Part shown: piece by piece, positions 32,707 to 42,060 of the stretch
How positions within the stretch are numbered: position 1 is the first letter of the stretch
How the letters are laid out: every line of letters starts with the position of its first letter
DNA from: JAMLHH01 sp035515235
GTDB taxonomy: Bacteria > Bacteroidota > Bacteroidia > Chitinophagales > JADIYW01
Direction of reading: 5' to 3'
DNA length: 64,000 bases
NCBI GenBank assembly: GCA_035515235.1
Contig: DATJBS010000011.1
Coordinates: 1-64,000, forward strand
Program-made: the position numbers and the translations under genes
The notes under the pieces: generated by a model
What the model was told of the DNA's origin: nothing
What the model saw: only the letters and a program-made list of their open reading frames with translations
Databases searched by the model: none

Positions 32707-34203
32707 ATGAAAACAGAACCTATTTGGAACATTAATGAATCAACAAACAGTTTTAAATGTTTGAATCGTGAAATATCAGTCGATGTTGCTATCATTGGCG
32801 GGGGAATTACAGGAATAACTACAGCGCAATTATTAAAAAATCAAGGATTCAAAGTTGCTGTTTTGGAAGCTCGACAAATAGGGCATGGAACTACGGGTCA
32901 AAGCACAGGGAATTTATATATGCTGACCGAATACTCCCTTCAACAACTCCATGATAAGTATGATTTAGAAACTATCGGGCAGGTAACACAAGCACGAAAA
33001 GAGGCTATGGAACACATTCAAAATAATGTACAGAGTTTTAATATGGAATGTGATTATCAAAAGCAGTCTATGTTTTTATTTGAAAGTGAAAGCAAAATCG
33101 ATATCGAAAAGGAGCTCAGCATTGCTTCAGAAATAGGAATTCCTCTAGAGCCTTTGATTGCACAAGATTTTCCATTCAATTATGATAAAGGGTTCGTTCT
33201 TAAAAACCAGGCACAGTTTAATCCATTGACCTATACTCAACAATTAGCTGAAGAAATTAATGATGACAATTGTGAAATCTTCGAAGATTCCTGCATTTTT
33301 GATATTGAGGAAGATGATGATTTTGTATATCTAAAGACTGAGAATAATAAGGTAAAAGCACGCTTTGTAGTTCACGCCACTCACACACCCAAAGGTTTGT
33401 TAGTGCAATATCATACCACTTTAGGTCCCTATCGCGAATATGGAATAGGTGTAAAACTGAAAAATAATGCTTACCCAAAAGGAATTTTTTGGGGACAATT
33501 CAATGATAGAAAATATTCTGTCCGAACTTATGGCGATCCAGAAAATCCGTATCTATTATGTATTGGATGCATGCACAAAGTAGGGCAGGCTGAAGATAAC
33601 ACTAAGAATATAAAGGACCTTGAAGATTTTGCTAAAAGGCACTTTGAGGTGGAATCGATCAACTTTGTTTGGGGTGGTCAAAACTATAAATCCGCAGATA
33701 TGTTGCCTTATATAGGTCTGAAAACCTCCGGCTCAAAAGAATATATAGCCACAGGATTCTCCACTGACGGTTTGGTTTACGGAACAGTGGCCGCCAAAAT
33801 TATCAGTGATGCTATAGCTGGATTAGAAAATCCTTTTTCTGAAATTTTTAAAGCAAACAGACATCAACCTTTAAAAGCAGCATTAGATTTTACAAAAGAA
33901 ACAGTGAATGTAGTAGGTAAATTGGTGGGTGATTTCTTTAAAGAAGGAGAAGAGGAAAGCATTGACAGTCTTCTGCCAGATGAAGGAAAATTACTACAAT
34001 ATAAAGATGAAAAATGTGCGGTTTATAAAAGTTCACAAGGAGAAGTGACGGTTTTATCGCCGATTTGTCCGCATATGGGTTGTACTGTCGATTGGAACAA
34101 AGCAGAAAAGACATGGGACTGTCCTTGTCACGGGAGCAGATTTGATACAGCTGGAAGAGTAATAGAAGGACCCGCTTTCCATGGGCTGAAACGCATAGAG
34201 TAG
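32707..34203 (+). CDS. FAD-dependent oxidoreductase with C-terminal Rieske domain
   Basis: 498 residues. The N-terminus is a DAO-type FAD-binding domain (VDVAIIGGGITGITTAQLLK, GHGTTGQSTGNLY). From about residue 415 a Rieske [2Fe-2S] domain follows, with CPHMGC and CPCHGSRFD ligands (Cys-x-His and Cys-x-x-His). No signal peptide, so cytoplasmic. This two-domain build is widespread and its substrate is unknown; the Rieske part presumably passes electrons to or from the flavin. Confidence 0.9.
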   Translation: MKTEPIWNINESTNSFKCLNREISVDVAIIGGGITGITTAQLLKNQGFKVAVLEARQIGHGTTGQSTGNLYMLTEYSLQQLHDKYDLETIGQVTQARKEAMEHIQNNVQSFNMECDYQKQSMFLFESESKIDIEKELSIASEIGIPLEPLIAQDFPFNYDKGFVLKNQAQFNPLTYTQQLAEEINDDNCEIFEDSCIFDIEEDDDFVYLKTENNKVKARFVVHATHTPKGLLVQYHTTLGPYREYGIGVKLKNNAYPKGIFWGQFNDRKYSVRTYGDPENPYLLCIGCMHKVGQAEDNTKNIKDLEDFAKRHFEVESINFVWGGQNYKSADMLPYIGLKTSGSKEYIATGFSTDGLVYGTVAAKIISDAIAGLENPFSEIFKANRHQPLKAALDFTKETVNVVGKLVGDFFKEGEEESIDSLLPDEGKLLQYKDEKCAVYKSSQGEVTVLSPICPHMGCTVDWNKAEKTWDCPCHGSRFDTAGRVIEGPAFHGLKRIE

Positions 34204-34256
34204 TTTGAAGTCTTTTATTGAAATTTTTACGTTTTAATATCTTTCCAATCGGACAA

Positions 34257-36614
34257 TTAAAAGTCTAGCACAATTCCTATTACTGGAATCAGCGTACCCT
34301 TGCCATCTGCAATCTCCACTAATTGGCGAGGTTCAATAATACTGCCATCTGTATTTCTATTCAATCCATATTTTTTAGGTTGAGGACTATTTTGGAACAA
34401 TGCATTTTGTGCTTCAAAATATAAGTTCAATGCAATTCTTTTTAAATTCCATTTCTTATCAATTCTGATATCCACTTGAGAAAACACGTTTAGTTTTTCT
34501 TCGCCTAATCTGTTATACTCTAATACGATTTGTGGATATAAAGTGGTAGAAGCATTGATATCAATTGGTACAAATGGAGTCTTCCCTGCGAATCGCCATC
34601 TTAAACTTGTTTCCCAATTACGTTTGAATTTATAGCCGCCAGTAAATGATAATAGGTGTCTACTGTCCCAAACAGAGGGCAAATATCTTTCATTATCTTC
34701 TCCAGAAAATCTGCTGAAAAAGTAAGTATATGAGAATATTCCGTAGAAGTTTTTTGTCAGTTTCTGTTGAAATAATAATTCTAAACCGTAAGATTTTCCT
34801 TTCCCATCGGTATTGATCGGTTCGTTGCCTAATACTTCAAATCCAGCACCTTTATTCGCTAATGAAACTTGATCTCTTAACGAAACGGGATAGTTAGAAT
34901 ATTTTTTATAAAATCCTTCTAAAGAAATGCTTGAAGCTTTGCTGATTTCCTTAGAAATTCCTACTACGAAATGGTCAGAACGAGTATAGTCATTATTGCG
35001 ATTCACTAAACTTCCGTTTTGATCTCTGAATCCTAAAATGGTATAAGGAAGTAATTTGTAATAGCGACCAACTGAAGCATTCAATTTCCAAGAAGGCAAA
35101 AATTCATAAGACACCGATGCACGAGGAGAGAAGGTTTTAAAGATATTGTTCTTCGTAAAATTGTCAGCATCTAATCTAAAACCCATCGAAATATCTACTC
35201 TGTCATCAAAAAAAGATTTGGTGATATTTGCAAAAGCTCCATACTTAAAGAAGTTGATTTTAGTATCGTACAATAAGTTGTTGGTATTGTCAAAAGTATT
35301 GTTGGAGTAATTAGAGTATTGAGTATTTAAACCAGTCATCACTTTATAACCACTGAAAAATTTAGTATATTCTAATCTTAGTTTTGTTTCAGTTTCAATA
35401 GCGTCATTACTGAAATATGGATCTTTTTTATTTTCATTGTCTGCATATCTAGTAAAAGTATTCTTGAGTCTATTATTACTTAAAACCGTTCTAAAAGAAC
35501 CTGAAGCATCTTTAAAACGACGAATCCACGAGATGCCGATGGTATTTGTATTCTGTTCAATAAATGGGGTTTGATCAAGAATTAATTGTTGATTTTCGTC
35601 AAAATCTTTAGGCGCTTCTACCGAGAAATCATCTACACTACCGATTCCAATTAAATTGATTTCGTCATACTTTCCAATTTTATGGGTGATTTTATATTGA
35701 TAATCCCAATAATCAGGACGGAGTGGTAATCCGATTCCTTTGAACAATAATTTTAAATAACTTCTTCTGCCAGAAATAATATAGCTGGTATTGCTTTCTT
35801 CATTTTTCCCTTTGAATAAAGGACCTTCCAATGTTAAAGCCGCTTCGGTTGCACTCACTCTCACGTTGCCTGTAAATTTATTTCTATTGCCCGTTCTTTG
35901 ATCAAATTGCAAAACTCCAGAAAGTGGATTGTCATATTGAGCTCCGAAAGATGAGCTAGATAAACTCACTTCATTGATAAACGAAACGTTCAGCATGCCT
36001 ACCGGTCCGCCACCGCTTCCTTGAGTACTAAAATGATTGATATTCGGAATTTCTACACCATCTAAATAATACACCGTTTCATTAGGCGCGCCTCCACGAA
36101 TAATTAAATCATTTCTAAATCCGCCGACAGTAGGAGAGACTCCGGGTAAAGATTGGGCAACTCTCACCACATCGTTATTTCCACCAGGATAAGTAGCGAT
36201 TTCTACAGAAGAGAATTTTTGAAATGAAACAGGGGTTTCTTTTGGTCGAGAAACTTGACTGTTGGTGACGACTACTTCGTCCAACTCGCTTACCGCAGGA
36301 TCTAATTTGAAAGATAACGCTTGATTACCAACTGATTTGACGATAATATTAAATTCGGTAATGGATTTATAGCCTAAATAACTGATGGTCAAATTATATG
36401 TACCCGGTTGAATATTTCTGATAATAAATAAGCCATCTAAATCTGTTGTCGCTCCATTTTGCGTTTTATCTAAAATTATATTGGCTCCAATCAATGGAAA
36501 TCCTGTCTCATCATAAACATATCCTCTCAGTTCTCCTATTGGGCTTTGACCAAAGCTGTACATCATTTGAAATACAAAAAGAAGAAGTAAAGAGAATTGC
36601 TTTAAATACTGCAT
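34257..36614 (-). CDS. TonB-dependent receptor with carboxypeptidase-like regulatory domain
   Basis: 785 residues, signal peptide at the N-terminus (QFSLLLLFVFQMMYSFGQ). Residues about 25-115 are a CarboxypepD_reg-like beta domain (GELRGYVYDETGFPLIGANI). The plug follows with SQVSRPKETPVSFQKFSSVE and LIIRGGAPNETVYYLDGVEIP, then the beta barrel to the C-terminus. It is an outer-membrane active importer powered by TonB. No SusD gene is adjacent, so it is more likely an iron or cofactor receptor than a glycan SusC, but the ligand cannot be read. Confidence 0.9.
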   Translation of the reverse strand: MQYLKQFSLLLLFVFQMMYSFGQSPIGELRGYVYDETGFPLIGANIILDKTQNGATTDLDGLFIIRNIQPGTYNLTISYLGYKSITEFNIIVKSVGNQALSFKLDPAVSELDEVVVTNSQVSRPKETPVSFQKFSSVEIATYPGGNNDVVRVAQSLPGVSPTVGGFRNDLIIRGGAPNETVYYLDGVEIPNINHFSTQGSGGGPVGMLNVSFINEVSLSSSSFGAQYDNPLSGVLQFDQRTGNRNKFTGNVRVSATEAALTLEGPLFKGKNEESNTSYIISGRRSYLKLLFKGIGLPLRPDYWDYQYKITHKIGKYDEINLIGIGSVDDFSVEAPKDFDENQQLILDQTPFIEQNTNTIGISWIRRFKDASGSFRTVLSNNRLKNTFTRYADNENKKDPYFSNDAIETETKLRLEYTKFFSGYKVMTGLNTQYSNYSNNTFDNTNNLLYDTKINFFKYGAFANITKSFFDDRVDISMGFRLDADNFTKNNIFKTFSPRASVSYEFLPSWKLNASVGRYYKLLPYTILGFRDQNGSLVNRNNDYTRSDHFVVGISKEISKASSISLEGFYKKYSNYPVSLRDQVSLANKGAGFEVLGNEPINTDGKGKSYGLELLFQQKLTKNFYGIFSYTYFFSRFSGEDNERYLPSVWDSRHLLSFTGGYKFKRNWETSLRWRFAGKTPFVPIDINASTTLYPQIVLEYNRLGEEKLNVFSQVDIRIDKKWNLKRIALNLYFEAQNALFQNSPQPKKYGLNRNTDGSIIEPRQLVEIADGKGTLIPVIGIVLDF

Positions 36615-36849
36615 ATAAATAAGATGAGAGGTAATGTATGAATTCTAATTTTAAAATCTAACATTCAACAAGAGAATGGGACTTTAGTTCAGAAATTAAG
36701 AAAATGCATAATGAGGTGTTCCTGATTTATTAAATGCAACAAATATTTGATATAGCAATAAAACTTATTATCACAATTCTCTATTCCCTAATCGAATGAT
36801 TTTTTGCATCTTGCAACATATAGTATTCCTTTGAAACATAAACAGACTC

Positions 36850-37737
36850 ATGCCTTCTAAACACTACGTGGATGAAATTTTTAATGACACCATTGTGCGT
36901 CATAACATTCAATTTGGTGCTTCTCATCGTCGAAGAAAGGAGAATGAAAGTCCTTTGTTTTTAGATATTTATGAGCCTAAAGGCGATACTACCGAAAAAA
37001 GACCTTTGATTGTTTATGCTTTTGGCGGAGCTTTCCTCATTGGTTGGCGCTCGCAACCACCCATTCCATATATTGCAAAACGTTGGGCGAGAAAAGGATA
37101 TGTTGTCGCTTCGATTGATCACAGAAAAGGTTTTAATGTGGTGAGTAATAGGAGTGCAGCTCGGGCTGTTTATCGCTCTATTCAAGATTTAAATGCTGCG
37201 GTTCGTTATTTGGTACAACATGCTGAAGAATACAGAATCGATGTAGATAATATCATTCTCGCAGGTAGTAGTTCTGGAAGTATCAGTGCGCTCCATGCAG
37301 CTTATATGAATCCTTCGGATTTATTGGAGGTGATATTTTTTAAGTATAAAGATTTAGGCAACCTTTACTCCAGTGGAAATGAGTTTTTAAAAGGCTCTTT
37401 TATACCCATCAAAGCGGTTATTAATCTTTGGGGTGCTATGTTTGATTTGGCTTCTTTGGATGGAAAAGACCCGAAGAAAATGCCTGCTTTAATCTCATTT
37501 CATGGGGCAATGGATTATATAGTGCATCACGAATATAATCGTCCGCTGCTCAATCCATTTTTCATGAAGTTTTATGGCAGTTCTAAAATTCACGAGAAGT
37601 TAAATGAAATTGGCGTCCCGAATAAAATCTATTATCTCAGAGAACAGATTCATGAACCTGCTATTTTTCTAAGACATTCTAGAGATTTTATTGTAGATAA
37701 GTCTGCGGAGTTTGTGGCTAAGACTTTGGGGTTTTAG
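36850..37737 (+). CDS. Alpha/beta-hydrolase (esterase)
   Basis: 295 residues. The oxyanion-hole motif is YAFGGAFLIGW, and the nucleophile elbow GSSSGS (near residue 139) is a GxSxG motif. SFHGAMDYIVHH provides the likely acid and the C-terminal REQIHEPAIF the histidine. It resembles carboxylesterase/feruloyl-esterase-like enzymes. No clear signal peptide from the chosen ATG. Divergent from the TonB receptor with a 235-bp shared upstream region. Confidence 0.82.
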   Translation: MPSKHYVDEIFNDTIVRHNIQFGASHRRRKENESPLFLDIYEPKGDTTEKRPLIVYAFGGAFLIGWRSQPPIPYIAKRWARKGYVVASIDHRKGFNVVSNRSAARAVYRSIQDLNAAVRYLVQHAEEYRIDVDNIILAGSSSGSISALHAAYMNPSDLLEVIFFKYKDLGNLYSSGNEFLKGSFIPIKAVINLWGAMFDLASLDGKDPKKMPALISFHGAMDYIVHHEYNRPLLNPFFMKFYGSSKIHEKLNEIGVPNKIYYLREQIHEPAIFLRHSRDFIVDKSAEFVAKTLGF

Positions 37738-37903
37738 ATGAGGAGAGGGAGGGAATTATGTTATTCTGCCGTTTTTTTAACTGTCTTGACTAAAGGTTGG
37801 TAAATGAATTTTAACTAATTTGTTGGTTTCATTGTGTTCAAATTATTCTGTTTTGTCTACTAAATCTGATTTTTGGGATTCATGAGCAATGTTATCTGAC
37901 TCT

Positions 37904-38383
37904 TCAAAGTGGATAAGAGGAATAAGTAGCTGCTACTCTTTTGGATACACTCAAATACCAATACCATATTCCAAAGAAAATAAGAGATTGCATCGCACCT
38001 TTCGCAACTTCTGGTAACATCATATCATTAGCTTCTGCTGGTAGTCCTGCAGTAAAAGGAAGGAATAATGAAATTACAGAATACCCTAAGAAAATGAACA
38101 AATACTTTTTAGTAATTTCTACTGCATTAGGTTTTATCTTCCACAGTGCAATCCCTGCTCTAATACTCAATGCCATCAGTATAATACTTAAAATACTATC
38201 TATATAAACTAAGTTTCGTATGCCGGGAAATAGGTCAAAAAGCTCTGAAGCTGCTTTAATTGAGGTGACTATATTGAACAGCGTTCTTAATGGGCTACCA
38301 ATGATTAGGGCAAAGCATAATAGTAAAAGCCACCCTCCAACTCTTTTGCGTTCTTCCAATTGTTCATTTTTAAAGTCTGTCAT
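37904..38383 (-). CDS. DUF2569-like four-helix membrane protein
   Basis: 159 residues. The N-terminus (RKRVGGWLLLLCFALIIGSPLRTLF) and the end of the last helix (WYWYLSVSKRV) match the DUF2569 pattern. Four hydrophobic segments are visible at about 17-38, 58-78, 90-112 and 130-148. Inner membrane protein of unknown function. It lies at the left edge of the second accessory block. Confidence 0.72.
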   Translation of the reverse strand: MTDFKNEQLEERKRVGGWLLLLCFALIIGSPLRTLFNIVTSIKAASELFDLFPGIRNLVYIDSILSIILMALSIRAGIALWKIKPNAVEITKKYLFIFLGYSVISLFLPFTAGLPAEANDMMLPEVAKGAMQSLIFFGIWYWYLSVSKRVAATYSSYPL

Positions 38384-38569
38384 GATTTCCTTCTTTCAAT
38401 TGTGATTATTTTTTTAGTAAAAGATTAGAACCACAATCGCTCGTGCTCTTATGATTTGAAGTATTAATTGTTGATTTGAAAAACAAGCTTGAGCTTTTCA
38501 AAAACTGTCAGAGAAGATTTAGCCCTCCATTTTGCAAAACTCGTATTATGGGTTGGTTTTGATGGATGG

Positions 38570-38980
38570 TTAATTAAATCTGAAAAAGAAAAATGCAACT
38601 GCTGCCCATTCTTTCCTTACACCTCTTGCATACCCAATTGTTGAATAACTGCTATTTTGCACTGTGCCATCATTCTTAATATACCCAATTGTTGAATAAC
38701 TGCTATTTTGAACAGTTCCATCATTTTTAATATAACCAACGGTTGAATAACTACTGTTCTGAATAGTTCCGTCAGATTTTATGTAACCAATCGTTGAATA
38801 ACTGCTATTCTGAATAGTTCCGTCAGACTTTATATATCCAACGGTCGAATAACTGCTATTTTGAATAGTGCCGTCAGACTTTATATATCCAGTGGTCCCG
38901 TAATTACTAGATTGTATAGTTTGTGCCTTAGCAAAACCAACTGTGAGCAACATAGTTGCTAAAAGGAATAAATTTTTCAT
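38570..38980 (-). CDS. Secreted 17-residue tandem-repeat protein (5-fold beta-flank type)
   Basis: 136 residues with signal peptide (MKNLFLLATMLLTVGFAKA). From residue 21 there are about six copies of a 17-residue unit such as GYIKSDGTIQNSSYSTV (S/N and I/V varied), ending in a hydrophobic tail (WAAVAFFFFRF). The unit looks like a short beta strand and turn stacked into a solenoid. I recall similar proteins named '5-fold beta-flank'; function is unknown. The aromatic C-terminal end in F-R-F-N may help envelope anchoring. Confidence 0.8.
   Translation of the reverse strand: MKNLFLLATMLLTVGFAKAQTIQSSNYGTTGYIKSDGTIQNSSYSTVGYIKSDGTIQNSSYSTIGYIKSDGTIQNSSYSTVGYIKNDGTVQNSSYSTIGYIKNDGTVQNSSYSTIGYARGVRKEWAAVAFFFFRFN
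38627..38920 (-). repeat. 51-bp tandem repeats inside the beta-flank gene
   Basis: About six in-frame 51-bp units encode the 17-residue repeats. The units are very similar at the DNA level, so copy number can change by slippage or recombination without a frameshift. Spacing is continuous, with no spacers, so this is not a CRISPR. Confidence 0.85.
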
Positions 38981-39124
38981 TTTCTTATTTTTTAAATGTA
39001 GTTCCTACTCTTATGAATTTTCAGAATACTCTCTGTTTTTAAAGTTGTTTTCTTGTCTCAACTTTTTGTCTGTCACTTAAAAAGAGGCAGCCTGCTTTGA
39101 ATCGCTATGTAATTCTAATTTGAA

Positions 39125-39257
39125 CATCAACGGTTACGTATATGAAACGTTTGGCATTTCGAAGCCCCAAACTTTCGGTTAATCACAAAGTCTAATACGA
39201 GCCAAAAGCCATGATATTACTACTGTTTCGTCTATTTTTTATATACATTGTTACTAT
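39125..39257. other. attC-like recombination site E
   Basis: Bounded by CATCAAC (39125-39131) and GTTACTAT (39250-39257). It has the AACGGTT opening shared with site D and an inner TTTGGC / GCCAAA pair. The palindrome is weak. It fills most of the gap between the repeat protein and the RDD gene. Confidence 0.45.
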
Positions 39258-39775
39258 ACGTTTTTTATTCTGTTTTATTTAATTCTGATGTTTTTACAAC
39301 AATTGTATTTCCCCAAATGTCTCCCAATCTTTGATTTTTATCTGTGTTTTTTATTGTTATGATTCCGATTAGTCCAAAAAAGAATATATCGATTGGGTCA
39401 AGTAAATGTCTTTTTAAAGATTGTCCAAAAGTCAGTTTTTCAACCGTTCCGCTAAAATTTGATTTGTCAGTTGATTTTCGGATTGACACAGGTTTTAGTC
39501 CGACTAAAGTATTTCCGAGTGTTGCTCCGAACCATTGCTCAATTCCAACTGTTATTAATGCCCAAAATAGAATTGGCACAATTGCAGGAAGTCCGTTAAC
39601 ACTATATTCTTCTTCGGGATTAGGTTCTCCAAAAGTGTAAACATAAATAAAGAAAAAAATACCAATAATTAAATAGTCAATAATTCCTGCTAAAATTCGG
39701 TTTCCAATGTTTGGTTCTGTCTTAAATTCAGTAGTTAAGTTTGTTTCGGTCATCATTTTTTAAATTCATGGTAAC
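39250..39775 (-). mobile_element. Putative single-gene integron-type cassette (RDD gene)
   Basis: Ends GTTACTAT (39250-39257) and ATGGTAAC (39768-39775) are complementary at 7 of 8 positions. The 163-codon RDD gene fills almost the whole 526 bp. Confidence 0.45.
39265..39756 (-). CDS. RDD family membrane protein
   Basis: 163 residues. RILAGIIDYLIIGIFFFIYVY carries the R and first D of the RDD pattern, GATLGNTLVGLKPV the second element, and LLDPIDIFFFGLIGIIT with DKNQRLGDIWGNTIVV the last. Three hydrophobic helices are visible. RDD proteins are small inner-membrane proteins, some suggested as ion transporters; the function here is not known. A common single-gene cargo. Confidence 0.82.
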   Translation of the reverse strand: MMTETNLTTEFKTEPNIGNRILAGIIDYLIIGIFFFIYVYTFGEPNPEEEYSVNGLPAIVPILFWALITVGIEQWFGATLGNTLVGLKPVSIRKSTDKSNFSGTVEKLTFGQSLKRHLLDPIDIFFFGLIGIITIKNTDKNQRLGDIWGNTIVVKTSELNKTE

Positions 39776-39904
39776 GGTTCTCAGCTACACGCAGGCAGGG
39801 ATTTTTAGCACTGAACTTCCTACGAAGAACTGAACTTTAAATTTACCACTTTCCTTTTCTACGAAGCACGAAACCCCTGCTTGCGTATAGGTGATGTTAC
39901 CGGC
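39768..39904. other. attC-like recombination site D
   Basis: A 137-bp imperfect palindrome bounded by ATGGTAAC (39768-39775) and GTTACCGGC (39896-39904). The arms 39785-39804 and 39871-39890 pair at 17 of 20 positions. It fills the gap between the RDD gene and rloB. This is the best single hairpin in the window. The cores differ from strict GTTRRRY. Confidence 0.65.
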
Positions 39905-39914
39905 TGGCGTTCTA

Positions 39915-40622
39915 TCATTCCACATATTTCAAAAGTTCTCTTACTAGTCGAAACACAGTTGTTGATGATTCTTCTCTAGCTGGATTTGTATGGTCAAAAT
40001 GATTGTAATTTCTCTCTGCTCTATCTATTGCAAGTTCAGCTCTTTTTCTGCTCGTTTTGTCATCTATTCCGTCAAGTAATTCAAAAAAATCTTCTTCTAT
40101 TAATTTTGTCCCATTGCCGTCATAGGTTACTTTGAATGGTTTAAGGTGTTCATTGATTTTATCATTGTAATTATCTCTATGCATTCCACCGCCTTGATGG
40201 TCATTAAAGTGTAGTATTAGCCAATATTCAAACGATTGATTTGAATAAGCTACTCCAAAGTTGTTGGCTAAGGCTATTTGAATTGCAGAGTTGAAATCAT
40301 TGTCGTTAAAATCGTCTTTGTCAAACACACACCAAACTTGGTCGTAGTTCCCTTGTTGGGCTAACACGAGGGCTCTATTTACTAACGAAACTGTATTATA
40401 TCCTTCACCAACTGATTTGACTTTTGCGGAAGTAATTCTGAATTGATTAAAATAAGAGGGTTCGGTATTTTCTCCTTCACAAACAATAAGAATAGAGGGT
40501 TTTTCTGTTAACTCTGCAACAGGTCTTTCTAGGCTCGGTTCTTTTCTTCGTTGAGCCCTTAACTGTTCAAGGTGCTTTTGCTTAGCTGCTTTTTGTTCAG
40601 CTTTTTTGTCCTTCATTTTCAT
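39915..40622 (-). CDS. rloB: RloB-like protein (AbiLii-type)
   Basis: 235 residues. It has a basic, glutamine-rich N-terminus, then KPSILIVCEGENTEPSYFNQFR, VWCVFDKDDFNDNDFNSAI and NQSFEYWLILHF, the conserved Toprim-like pattern of RloB (E, DxD and FExWLxLH). RloB is encoded with an AAA ATPase in restriction-linked loci and in the AbiL abortive-infection system. Its gene overlaps the end of the ATPase gene by 26 bp, so translation is likely coupled. Confidence 0.85.
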   Translation of the reverse strand: MKMKDKKAEQKAAKQKHLEQLRAQRRKEPSLERPVAELTEKPSILIVCEGENTEPSYFNQFRITSAKVKSVGEGYNTVSLVNRALVLAQQGNYDQVWCVFDKDDFNDNDFNSAIQIALANNFGVAYSNQSFEYWLILHFNDHQGGGMHRDNYNDKINEHLKPFKVTYDGNGTKLIEEDFFELLDGIDDKTSRKRAELAIDRAERNYNHFDHTNPAREESSTTVFRLVRELLKYVE

Positions 40623-41931
40623 TTTCTGTCAATAAAAATTGTAGGTTATCAAAAAAGCCAAGAAATGGAACTGCACCATATTTTCCTCTGATATAGTTTT
40701 CTTCAAAAGGCTCTGTTTTTCTTACTTCATCTGATTTAAAGTCAGCTAAGGAATAAAGTTTCGCTTCTCCATATTTATTTTTGTTTGTGAACCAAATTTG
40801 ATCTCTTCTGAAAAGTCCTGAACTTAATAAGTTTGTGTCGTGAGTATTGAAAATCAACTGTGCATTCTTCTTATTAAACTCTTTAGAGTTAAAAAGCGAA
40901 ACGATTTTACAAACCAAATTTGGATGAATTTTAGAGTCTAACTCATCTACAACTAATGTATATCCATTTTCAATCACATCAAGAATAGGCCCCGTTAAAG
41001 CAAAGAATTTTCTTGTTCCTGATGATTCATCTTCGTCCAAAGAAAAACTAATGTTTCCTACCGCTTTTAAGTCTTCATTATATTTTTTATGCTTGGTCAA
41101 TACATCAGAAACATACTCTTGCTTTTCTTCACGAACTTCTTTAATAATTTTATCTTTAAGTTCTTTGGGCATCCCTTTTGGAAGACTATTGATGTCAAGT
41201 TTTTGTAATTCGATATCTTGAATTCCTAAATCAGCAGCTTTCAATAAAGCTAGAATTTTGATTTTGTGTTCAGGGTCTTCTGTTCTACTCATAGTAAAGC
41301 CTTGGTAACCTGATTCGTTTAACCCTGATAAAGTTTTTAGTCTTTTAAACCAATCTAAAACAATGATTGCCGTCTTTTCATTGAATTGAGCGGCTACAGA
41401 AATTAATAACGCATTATCTCGAACAAGTCCTTCCTTAACAACCATATTGCCTTTGGTGAAACTTCGTTCGTGAGTATTGAAGGTGCTACCTTCTCTGTAA
41501 AAGAGTTCAACTTCTTTTGTTTTTGGTTTGTGATAAAGCCACTCAGACACAATTCTCTCAGTTGTTGCTTCAAAGCCATAACGATAAAGCACATTTTTGT
41601 AAATGAAAATGATTTCAAATTCAGATGGTTCGTTTTCTGTCTGTGTGCTTAGTTTAAATGGCTCAACCTCAATAGTCTCACCTTTTTGGCTTTCCTTAGA
41701 ACTATTGATTACGAAATATCGCATAAATGCAAATGCATCAAGCAACTTGCTTTTGCCACTCGCATTTGCACCATAGATAACTGCACTTTTGAGAAGTCTC
41801 AGTCCAAAGTTTTCATTGATTACGATATTTTCGTGCTCTCTGGTGTCTTTATCATAGTTAGAAGCAATAAGGCTCAAAGTCGCTTTGTCCTTAAATGTCC
41901 TAAAGTTTTTAATTGAAAATTGCAGAAGCAT
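40597..41931 (-). CDS. rloA: AAA ATPase RloA-like (AbiLi-type)
   Basis: 444 residues, ABC/SMC-like ATPase. The N-terminus is LLQFSIKNFRTFKDKATLSL, and Walker A is IYGANASGKSKLLDAF near residue 53. Late elements are LDVIENGYTLVVDELDSKIHPNL (Walker B with glutamate) and NAQLIFNTHDTNLL (His switch). With RloB it forms a two-gene anti-phage system of the OLD/AbiL kind. The ATG at 41931 is the only reasonable start. Confidence 0.87.
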   Translation of the reverse strand: MLLQFSIKNFRTFKDKATLSLIASNYDKDTREHENIVINENFGLRLLKSAVIYGANASGKSKLLDAFAFMRYFVINSSKESQKGETIEVEPFKLSTQTENEPSEFEIIFIYKNVLYRYGFEATTERIVSEWLYHKPKTKEVELFYREGSTFNTHERSFTKGNMVVKEGLVRDNALLISVAAQFNEKTAIIVLDWFKRLKTLSGLNESGYQGFTMSRTEDPEHKIKILALLKAADLGIQDIELQKLDINSLPKGMPKELKDKIIKEVREEKQEYVSDVLTKHKKYNEDLKAVGNISFSLDEDESSGTRKFFALTGPILDVIENGYTLVVDELDSKIHPNLVCKIVSLFNSKEFNKKNAQLIFNTHDTNLLSSGLFRRDQIWFTNKNKYGEAKLYSLADFKSDEVRKTEPFEENYIRGKYGAVPFLGFFDNLQFLLTENENEGQKS

Positions 41932-42060
41932 CTTTCTGTTCGTTTTTGATTAATTCCCTGCAAAGGTAGTCTTTATTTTGCAATTGCAAGCAAAATAAAA
42001 GTTGTTTTTGATTGTTTTCGTTTGAAAATCTTGTTTATACCGCTTTTTTACGTTTGCCGG

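Noticed and set aside
38570..38980. Regular 51-bp repeats that could be taken for a CRISPR array
   Set aside because: Units are contiguous without spacers and encode an in-frame signal-peptide protein.
38470..39131. Cassette around the repeat-protein gene (GTTGATTT and ACATCAAC ends)
   Set aside because: The match is 7 of 8, but there is no convincing hairpin to the left of 38470; not called as a unit.
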